64,000 nt of DNA, taken from Shewanella sp. MR-4 (GTDB lineage Bacteria; Pseudomonadota; Gammaproteobacteria; Enterobacterales; Shewanellaceae). Location: assembly GCF_000014685.1 (NCBI RefSeq), contig NC_008321.1:496001-560000 (forward strand). Reading direction: 5' to 3'. The notes beneath the pieces are model-generated. The model was not told where the DNA came from. It searched no databases and saw nothing but the letters and a program-made list of their open reading frames with translations. Below are positions 35,181-41,636 of this stretch, piece after piece; the first letter of the stretch is position 1, and every line of letters begins with the position of its first letter. The position numbers and the translations under genes are program-made.

Positions 35181-36299
35181 GTGAGCGAATATCAATACTA
35201 TAAATTCGAGCGTCTGGATGGGTACTTAGATGCTAAGGCGCGTCAAGCACTCAGAACCATTTCAAGCCGTGCGGACATCACTGCTACGTCCTTTCAGGTG
35301 TATTACACCTACAGTGACTTAAAGGCGGAACCTTCTACGCTGATGTTAAAATACTTCGATATCGGGTTTTACTATGCCGATTGGGGCTCAATCGATGTAT
35401 ACATCAAGTTACCTGCCGGAACGATCCCTGAAGCGTTGCTTGGCTTTTCAAGCGATGGGCTTCATGTACACCAAAGCGATGAGTGGCAACTACTGATTTT
35501 TTCCATCGAAGAGTATGGCGAGTATTTTGACGATGAACAGGCTGACGACTTTTTCCAGCATTTAGTTGGGTTACGCAGCGAGTTAATCCAAGGGAATTGG
35601 CGTCTTGTGTACTTTATGTGGCTCAAAGCGTTTGATTGTAATGACGAACTTGAAGAAATACCGTTAATTCAATACGATTTTGAGCACCTCAGTGAAGAGG
35701 TGCAGACGTTTGCGGCGCTGTATGATATTCCCTTAGCATGGGTTAAGGCACTTGCGATGGTGCTGAACGAACAACCAAGTCACCAAGCCAAACAAGCCCA
35801 ATTTCAGTTTGATACGTGGCTGCATAATCTCACGGATGCGGAGAAAGACACGCTATTACGCACGCTGTTTGAGCAAGGCCTGCTAACTCGTCACCAAGCC
35901 TTAGCGCTGACGCGAAAAGAATCGGCCAACACAGACGAAACCTATCAGTATTGGTTAACGCCTGACCTTATTACCCCTTACATTCAACAAGCGCAAAGCC
36001 AATTACAGCAAGAGCAAGCTGAGGCGCTCGCAAAAAAATTAGCCATCGAAAAAGCGGAAAAAGAGAAGATGTTGACGGATATCTATAATCAGCGTGAGCA
36101 CAGCTGGCAGCAAGCACAAGAGCAAGCGAATCGCACCTGCGCCAGTGGCTATGATGAGGCAGCACGCTATTTGCATCAGCTGTTTGAGGCCTATCAGTTT
36201 AAAGCGGATAACGTGGCGTTTGAGCAACGTTTTAAGCGCTTTGTTGTGACTAATAATAGCCGTAAAGCGCTGTTAAACCGGTTAAGTGATTTGCTTTAA
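35181..36299 (+). CDS. Hypothetical protein paired with SEC-C gene
   Basis: This cytosolic protein has 372 residues, a GTG start and AAGG eight bases upstream. An N-terminal half with many Tyr, Asp and Glu residues (YYTYSDLKAEPSTLMLKYFD, then EYFDDEQADDFFQHLV) leads to a helical second half. A coiled coil with QAQSQLQQEQAEALAKKLAIE and a conserved-looking C-terminal RFKRFVVTNNSRKALLNRL close it. No known domain was recognised. The short spacing to the SEC-C gene (10 bases) argues for translation from one transcript and a joint function. Confidence 0.7.
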   Translation: MSEYQYYKFERLDGYLDAKARQALRTISSRADITATSFQVYYTYSDLKAEPSTLMLKYFDIGFYYADWGSIDVYIKLPAGTIPEALLGFSSDGLHVHQSDEWQLLIFSIEEYGEYFDDEQADDFFQHLVGLRSELIQGNWRLVYFMWLKAFDCNDELEEIPLIQYDFEHLSEEVQTFAALYDIPLAWVKALAMVLNEQPSHQAKQAQFQFDTWLHNLTDAEKDTLLRTLFEQGLLTRHQALALTRKESANTDETYQYWLTPDLITPYIQQAQSQLQQEQAEALAKKLAIEKAEKEKMLTDIYNQREHSWQQAQEQANRTCASGYDEAARYLHQLFEAYQFKADNVAFEQRFKRFVVTNNSRKALLNRLSDLL

Positions 36300-36381
36300 A
36301 TGATGGGGTTACAGACAGGCCAAGCGTTGTTAGCAAAAAATATCGTTCAGTTTTGATTGGCTGAAAGCTTGTATGCTCCTT

Positions 36382-36424
36382 AGGTCTACAGATTGTTACT
36401 CATAAAGTCACTTTGTGTAGACCT
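36382..36424. other. Possible hairpin between converging genes
   Basis: Nine-base arms AGGTCTACA and TGTAGACCT are separated by 25 nt, without a T-run. It is located between the SEC-C partner gene and the DUF4143 ATPase. A weak terminator or chance repeat. Confidence 0.3.
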
Positions 36425-36445
36425 CGGGATGCTAAGCAACTCTCT

Positions 36446-37759
36446 TTACCATCTCTGTGGTAAATACTGGGTGAAATACAAAGGCATTACAATATTGGTT
36501 TGTTCTAACGCCGATGAGCCTTGTGTGCCCGTTAACTTAAAGGTTTTACTTGGAGCACATTTTTCAACGTAGGATGCCAACGATTTGGCTCTTGTACGTT
36601 TGCCACTTTTGACTTCAACAGGGACGATAACGCCTTCATCGGTTGCCAAAATAAACTCGATTTCGGCCCGGGCGTCATTCCATGAATAGCTTGGGTCAAC
36701 GCCAATAGCAGTGAGCTCTTGCTGCACAAAGTTTTCAGCCACATAGCCTTTGTACTCATAGTCTTGTTGCTTAATCTCTTTATAACTGCTGCCTAGCATA
36801 TGATTGAGCAGTCCCACATCAAATAGAAACAGTTTAACCATATTTTCTTTTTTGTAGGCCGCCAGAGGTGATTTTGGTATCCCTTCAATAGGGTAGTTTG
36901 GCAAGGCTAAGCGGCAACAGTGAAGCCAATGGATCGCGGTCTCAAAATCGCTATAACGAGATTTGCGCTCATGCACATGTTTAAATTTAAAGCGTTTAAC
37001 GGACTCATCGCTGACAAGTGATAACTGCGCTGGAATACTGTTAAACACAGATTCAATCAGTGTGGCATCGACCTTGCCCGCGTACTTGCCAAAATCGCGG
37101 CGATAACCTTCAACTAAATCGGCATGAATTTTTGTGACTTTTTCAACCCGCTCTAAAATGCTTGAATCTTTAAACCTATACCAAGCGGAAACGGCTTCTG
37201 GCATACCACCGGTAAAAAAGTAATCTGTAAGTTTATCCATCAATTTAGTGTGCGCTGCCGGTGTGCTTGCTTGGGCTTCAAACGCTTTGATCAGTGCTTG
37301 CTCGTTGGATGCGTAAATAAATTCTTGGAAGGTCAGAGGTCGTAAATTGTATTGTTCTACCTTACCTACAGGGAAGGTGTTGAGCAAACCAATGTTCGAG
37401 CCGCTTGCCGCGACAAAATAGGACGGTGCTTTTTCAGCAAAATACTTTAGTGAGGTAACGGCACGCTCACATTCGCCAATTTCATCTAATATCAGCAGAT
37501 CGGTTTCTGGGTTGAACGCCTGATTGGTCAACAGCTCAATGTTCATTATTAGCTCGTCTGGTGACAGTGAGCCATCGAATGCTTGTTTGTAGGCGGGATT
37601 TTCAAGAAAGTCGATACGCAGGATGTTGGCAAAGGTGTTACCAAACAACTCTTGCAGCAGATAGGTTTTACCCGTTTGCCTTGCGCCATCGATCAATAAT
37701 GGCTTGCGCACAGGTTGGTTTTTCCATGCTATTAAGGCGTTGAGTAGGTTGCGCTGCAT
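36446..37759 (-). CDS. AAA_14/DUF4143 ATPase
   Basis: This ATPase has 437 residues, with an AAA_14 N-domain (residues 1-210) and a C-terminal DUF4143 domain with restriction-like PVEVKSGKRTRAKSLASYV (residues about 383-400). Walker A is GARQTGKTYLL and Walker B DLLILDEIGECERA. The family is common in bacteria and archaea and its function is not known. I use the second ATG since GGGA lies seven bases before it. A double palindrome lies just upstream and suggests tight autoregulation, as in a toxin-like or mobile locus. Confidence 0.87.
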   Translation of the reverse strand: MQRNLLNALIAWKNQPVRKPLLIDGARQTGKTYLLQELFGNTFANILRIDFLENPAYKQAFDGSLSPDELIMNIELLTNQAFNPETDLLILDEIGECERAVTSLKYFAEKAPSYFVAASGSNIGLLNTFPVGKVEQYNLRPLTFQEFIYASNEQALIKAFEAQASTPAAHTKLMDKLTDYFFTGGMPEAVSAWYRFKDSSILERVEKVTKIHADLVEGYRRDFGKYAGKVDATLIESVFNSIPAQLSLVSDESVKRFKFKHVHERKSRYSDFETAIHWLHCCRLALPNYPIEGIPKSPLAAYKKENMVKLFLFDVGLLNHMLGSSYKEIKQQDYEYKGYVAENFVQQELTAIGVDPSYSWNDARAEIEFILATDEGVIVPVEVKSGKRTRAKSLASYVEKCAPSKTFKLTGTQGSSALEQTNIVMPLYFTQYLPQRW

Positions 37760-37811
37760 TGTCATTTCCCGTCAATTAAGATTGTTAACGGCCTATACTA
37801 TAACTCACTCT

Positions 37812-37835
37812 ACACTTTTACGCGCAGAAAAGTGT
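37812..37835. promoter_or_regulatory. Operator 1 upstream of the DUF4143 ATPase
   Basis: A palindrome with arms ACACTTTT and AAAAGTGT around ACGCGCAG. It is nearly the same as operator 2 and lies 53 bases before the gene, overlapping where a promoter must be. Confidence 0.6.
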
Positions 37836-37843
37836 GGAATTTT

Positions 37844-37867
37844 ACATTTTTATGCGCATAAAAGTGA
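37844..37867. promoter_or_regulatory. Operator 2 upstream of the DUF4143 ATPase
   Basis: The core TTTTATGCGCATAAAA is a perfect 16-bp palindrome with outer matches to operator 1. The centres of the two sites are 32 bp apart, about three helical turns, so two dimers would bind on the same DNA face. Confidence 0.65.
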
Positions 37868-38001
37868 TAATCCGATCTGTTTCATGCATGTTACTCTTTA
37901 TTTAATTCAAAATTAACGAGTTACCGATTGTTAAATTTATAAAGCCAAAGTCAAAGTCAAAGTCGTGGGGTTTCACCCTGATTTTTAATCAAGAGTCGAC
38001 C

Positions 38002-38029
38002 AAGGAGGACTGCTCGTCCTATCCTCCTT
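38002..38029. repeat. Hairpin in the relic stretch
   Basis: Arms AAGGAGGA and TCCTCCTT flank a 12-nt loop, with a smaller GGAC/GTCC stem possible inside. No T-run follows. Its role is unknown. Confidence 0.4.
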
Positions 38030-38150
38030 TGATTATGAAGTTTGCTATTGGTCACTTAAAGCATCAAAGAGTTGTGGATGTTCTGTTTCACCCGCAAAAT
38101 TTAACAGTGGGTGTCTCGTTAAACTTCTGGTGAACGTGCCAAGGTTTCAC
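38030..38150 (-). pseudogene. Possible C-terminal remnant of an unknown gene
   Basis: On the minus strand one frame reads TRSLTRHPLLNFAGETEHPQ then LFDALSDQ and a stop, which is protein-like, but it is closed by a stop just upstream and lacks a start. I do not recognise it. Low confidence; it might be part of a dispersed repeat. Confidence 0.25.
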
Positions 38151-38226
38151 AGCCTTAAACCTAGACTAATTCTTGGTAGTAAGAAGAGATTAAAAAATTG
38201 ATTTAATTTGATAATCCATTCGACTA

Positions 38227-38324
38227 TTAAGCACCGCCATTTCAGTGACTCGCCGTAAATATATCCCTATAGGCTCGACGGCGGCATCCATGCCGCCAAC
38301 GGTCACTTCTATGACTGTGCTTAA
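38227..38324 (-). repeat. 98-bp structured repeat, copy A (inverted)
   Basis: This copy aligns without gaps to copy B at 41258-41355 when read on the minus strand. Imperfect terminal inverted repeats start TTAAGCAC; inside them an AGTGAC/GTCACT stem encloses two hairpins, GGCGGCAT-GG-ATGCCGCC and TATA-GGGA-TATA. The flanking TTAA ends suggest it moved as a small mobile or REP-like element. Confidence 0.75.
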
Positions 38325-38478
38325 TTTCGCGAGCTAAATCGTATTCTGCTAATCTGAAGCAGCACCTAAGTGTGACATGAAAAATGAGTGAACAATCTCA
38401 GCGGATATATATCTTTAAGCATGTTATGCAATTTCCCCACAGCTGAAAAATATGCTTAGACTTTCTATATTAAAAATA

Positions 38479-40794
38479 TTAAGTAGTAACAATTGCTTCC
38501 ATCTCAGTAAAGTGTACTTCATCAATTGTCTTTACCATATCTAATAGGATATTGAGAATCGCAGGTGACTCTCCAAGCAAGTTATCAACATTATCCTCTA
38601 ACTCAATCTCTTGGTTGTGCGAGTATTTGTTGATAAAGCGATAAACCTTTTCAGCATCTTCAGGTTTGATTTCAGGATATTTTTTTACGCCATCATCAAC
38701 TAGCTGCCTAAAATCATTTCTCTTTTTAGGAAATTTAAAGCACAAGAAAGATTCAAGAAGCTTTCTCGACAAATTTGCACACAAATACACTTCATCAAGA
38801 TTAAGCTCGTGTTTCTCTTTTAGAGAATAAAGTTTAGAGAACAGGTAGTGATACTCGGAATTGTAATCAGTTAATGAATGGCCTGCGTTAACCAATTTAG
38901 ACTGACGCACCCCATCAGATTTACTTTCAATTGTATAAGCTCTTGCTTTGATCTCTGGCGGTTGTTTACGCATCTGATTTTTCTTCAGTATCCAGTCTCT
39001 TACCAACTTGAAGTAGGCAAAATTGTGCGTCATTACAAACAACTGCTTTGCCTGTTCACAGTGCTTTTTCAAGAATGAGTACGAGTGAAACAAATGATTT
39101 GAGTCAAAGCTAGAAACTGGGTCATCAATCACCACAATCGTATTCTTAATATCATTATCGCGTTCTTCTAGTTTCGTCACGAAGTAGACAAATGCGATCG
39201 CAGTTTTCTCACCTTCACTCAGGTTTTGAGCGTGACTATCGGACCCATTACGTGAAATCCGATAGCCTTTTTGCTTTGCATCAAACCTTAAAGTTAACTC
39301 AGTTCTCCCAATAAACTTTGCCAGCTCAGCATTGAAAGCATCTACGGCAATTGACTCATTCGATAACTCTGCTTCAAGTCTCTGTATTTCTTTCATAATT
39401 GCAGAAATATCATCACTCAGCTTTTGTACATTAGCATATGCGGTCTTTCTATCTTCTATTTTTTTGCTGTATTCAAAATCGATAACTTCATCTGCGGCGT
39501 AATGAAGTTCAAGTGCTTTTTTATGTGAGGTCGTAACGGACTGAAAGTTTTCTGATTTGTCATTGTGTTTTTTCACACAAGTAGCGATATCAAGAATCAC
39601 TTTGTTATATTGGTCTATCAAATCCACTGTTACAGACGAAATCTTTTGAGAGATATCAAATGGATCATTTGATTTATTTTCTATACATACTTGCCACTTA
39701 TCTACGATACTCTTGATTTCAGTTACAACTCCCACCAAAGGAGCTACTGCATCTTTATACTCAGTCTGAAACTCATCAAAAAATGACTCAACGCTGGGTA
39801 AAGTAAGCTCAGGCAAATCAGGACAGTACTTTGTTGCCTCAGTAATCTCTTGCTTCAATATTTTGAATTCATTACTAAAATGATTGTTTAAACTAGTGAG
39901 CCTTGATTCATCTATCTTATTTCCGCAGAAATGACATTTTTCCGATTTGTGCTCATCATGTACCGACATACCACTTGATACCCACGTTTGAATATCGGGG
40001 TTGTCTCTAAGAAACTCAATGACTTCATTAACAGCTGACTTACTTAACAGTTTAGTTAGCTCATTAAAGCTTGACTCAAAATAATGTTGACTGATTGTAT
40101 TTGCTGCAAATGAAATTTTATCTTTTTCGACAGGTGAGGCTGACTTGGTATGAAGAGTGATTTGCTCATCGGTAAGAACTGACGCAGGATCCACAATTTC
40201 CGCAGAGCTAGTTCTAATCAAATTTTCAAGCGAGGTTTTGTTGTAGTTAAGATACTTACTATCTTCGGTCCCAATTAGTTTTAAGCTTGTTTTGATATTC
40301 TTCGCTGTGCGTGTCAAAAATTTGTTTATTTCGGTATCGAGGTCGTCAGCTATCTTTGCTTCTTTTTCTGAAGCTGATTCTTTCAGTTTGAGGGTTTTAT
40401 TTTGTTCATCTAACAGCTTTCGTTCTTCGATTTTTCGCTGGTCAACAAGCAGGATACTTTTGACTGTACCACTCCAGTCGATGTTTTCACGAACGAAATC
40501 ATTATTAAATGTCCGAATGTTTAGCTGATTCTGAGAAAGGTTTTGTTGAGTAAGAATACTTTGAGCTTGACCATCCAAGCTATACTCGATTTCAAATGCT
40601 GATTCGGTGTAGTTGGTACCATCTAATTTCTTGTTTTCAATGCAACGGAATAATCGAGATAACGTCGATTTACCTGAACCGTTCCAACCATAGATAAGAT
40701 TAAATTTCGCAAACTCATCACAACCATCATTGATGTGATTCTCATAAATGCCGAATGAGCGAAGAGTCTTTATTTTACTAATGCCGTTAATCAT
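38479..40794 (-). CDS. Rad50-like ATPase with zinc-hook motif, RloC/PrrC anticodon nuclease-like
   Basis: This protein of 771 residues has an ABC/AAA_13 ATPase head split by a coiled coil. Walker A is GWNGSGKST (36-44), the signature is QNLSEGEKTAIAF, Walker B TIVVIDDPVSSFDSNH, and the H-loop MTHNFAYF. Between them the coiled coil carries KCHFCG (Cys287 and Cys290), like the Rad50 zinc hook. The C-terminus has R677, E681 and H726 in SRKLLES and NKYSHNQEIE, matching the R-x3-E...H arrangement of PrrC/RloC anticodon nucleases, which cleave tRNA on phage infection. Nuclease activity is inferred. It is AT-rich, five bases after a small gene. Confidence 0.8.
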   Translation of the reverse strand: MINGISKIKTLRSFGIYENHINDGCDEFAKFNLIYGWNGSGKSTLSRLFRCIENKKLDGTNYTESAFEIEYSLDGQAQSILTQQNLSQNQLNIRTFNNDFVRENIDWSGTVKSILLVDQRKIEERKLLDEQNKTLKLKESASEKEAKIADDLDTEINKFLTRTAKNIKTSLKLIGTEDSKYLNYNKTSLENLIRTSSAEIVDPASVLTDEQITLHTKSASPVEKDKISFAANTISQHYFESSFNELTKLLSKSAVNEVIEFLRDNPDIQTWVSSGMSVHDEHKSEKCHFCGNKIDESRLTSLNNHFSNEFKILKQEITEATKYCPDLPELTLPSVESFFDEFQTEYKDAVAPLVGVVTEIKSIVDKWQVCIENKSNDPFDISQKISSVTVDLIDQYNKVILDIATCVKKHNDKSENFQSVTTSHKKALELHYAADEVIDFEYSKKIEDRKTAYANVQKLSDDISAIMKEIQRLEAELSNESIAVDAFNAELAKFIGRTELTLRFDAKQKGYRISRNGSDSHAQNLSEGEKTAIAFVYFVTKLEERDNDIKNTIVVIDDPVSSFDSNHLFHSYSFLKKHCEQAKQLFVMTHNFAYFKLVRDWILKKNQMRKQPPEIKARAYTIESKSDGVRQSKLVNAGHSLTDYNSEYHYLFSKLYSLKEKHELNLDEVYLCANLSRKLLESFLCFKFPKKRNDFRQLVDDGVKKYPEIKPEDAEKVYRFINKYSHNQEIELEDNVDNLLGESPAILNILLDMVKTIDEVHFTEMEAIVTT

Positions 40795-40799
40795 CTTGT

Positions 40800-41042
40800 C
40801 TATCGCTTCTTGTTTGACTGAGCTAGCACTGAAGCTGCGAATTCTTTTGTCTCGTCACTGTATTTGCTCGACTGAAGAACCTTAGACGCTTTAGTTTCCA
40901 TATCTTTGCCTGTTTGCTTTGATGAACTGGCTTGAGACATAGCGCTTGCTGCTAGTGACTTCTGAATATTTGAAGCATTAGGGTTTAATAGGGTCTTAGC
41001 TGCTTTTGAAGCAACTGACTTAGAGGTTTGTTTAGTACTCAT
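40800..41042 (-). CDS. Small protein with an internal duplication, partner of the RloC-like ATPase
   Basis: This 80-residue protein is rich in Ser, Ala and Lys and has no hydrophobic segment. Two copies of a 27-residue unit align without gaps: SKAAKTLLNPNASNIQKSLA (plus ASAMSQA) and TKASKVLQSSKYSDETKEFA (plus ASVLAQS). AGGA lies eight bases before the chosen ATG; an upstream ATG gives 99 residues but no ribosome site. It is translated before the ATPase from the same strand with five bases between them. Role unknown: an antitoxin, an inhibitor or an infection sensor are all possible. Confidence 0.75.
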   Translation of the reverse strand: MSTKQTSKSVASKAAKTLLNPNASNIQKSLAASAMSQASSSKQTGKDMETKASKVLQSSKYSDETKEFAASVLAQSNKKR

Positions 41043-41257
41043 ATTCTTATCCTGTGAAATAGACAATAAGGATATGGTGACCACTGAATATAATTTCAAC
41101 AGCAGACGATAAAAAACCTCAATTTATCAGGGGTTTTATGAAAAAAGTCACAACTATTGATAGCTAATCATTAATAAATTAACGAGCCATCCATCATTAA
41201 ATTTACACGGTGCATGCTTGTAAGAAGGGGTTCAGATTACTGTAGGGGTTGGCAAGA

Positions 41258-41355
41258 TTAAGCGCTGTCATGAAAGTGACCGTCCGTGACATGGATGTCA
41301 CGGTCGAGCACACAGGGATGTGCTTGCTGCGTGTCACTGGAATGAAAGTGCTTAA
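41258..41355 (+). repeat. 98-bp structured repeat, copy B
   Basis: Same length as copy A. Terminal inverted repeats begin TTAAGC and end GCTTAA. Stem 1 is CCGTGACAT-GG-ATGTCACGG and stem 2 CACA-GGGA-TGTG, both differing from copy A on both sides so that pairing is kept. The outer AGTGAC/GTCACT stem is identical in both copies. Confidence 0.75.
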
Positions 41356-41447
41356 TTGTTGAAACAGAATGATGAACCCCCTTTCTATGAGTAATTAGTA
41401 CCGCTGTGTATTTGTTTAATTCCAACCCAAAACAAATAAAGCAGGAT

Positions 41448-41477
41448 TTCCGCTCACAAGCATTGCGGGAATGACGG
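41448..41477 (+). repeat. Degenerate fragment of the 98-bp repeat
   Basis: The sequence GGAATGACGGTGCTTAAT matches the right terminal repeat of copies A and B, but no matching left end is found 98 bp upstream. It might be a decayed third copy. Confidence 0.45.
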
Positions 41478-41601
41478 TGCTTAATCAATGTAGTCATTAC
41501 GATATAAGCGCAAACCAAGGTACGGCAACTTGTCATTCTCCTTATGGCTTTCGTCTCGTAGCTCTTGTCTTGTGGATCAGGCGCGCAGGTGGGATTTCTT
41601 C

Positions 41602-41610
41602 TGTTATACT
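41602..41610 (+). promoter_or_regulatory. Extended -10 element upstream of uvrD
   Basis: TGTTATACT fits the TGnTATAAT form with one change and lies 27 bases before the start codon. No -35 is clear, as expected for extended -10 promoters. No LexA box was recognised. Confidence 0.4.
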
Positions 41611-41636
41611 GCCCCCTCGATTTTTTGGAGGCGAGA

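Larger units (their letters stand above)
37760..38478. other. 719-base gene-poor region of the accessory island
   Basis: It holds two palindromic operators (37812-37867), a short tandem AAAGTC repeat near 37942-37970, a protein-like relic and a hairpin near 38000-38180, and one copy of the 98-bp structured repeat (38227-38324). It has no intact gene that I can support. Confidence 0.7.
41043..41636. other. 594-base gap with structured repeats before uvrD
   Basis: It contains the upstream promoter region of the small gene (a weak TTGAAA with a CATATC 17 bp away on the minus strand), copy B of the 98-bp repeat (41258-41355), a degenerate third copy, and the uvrD promoter. No additional gene is supported. 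Confidence 0.65.

Noticed and set aside
38227..41355. Integron attC sites
   Set aside because: The repeats have folded arms but lack the R''/R' core sites of attC and there is no integrase; the covarying hairpins fit a REP-like or MITE-like element better.
41565..41636. Upstream extension of the uvrD reading frame
   Set aside because: The next ATG carries GGAGG at a good distance and begins like known UvrD proteins, whereas the extension has none of this.
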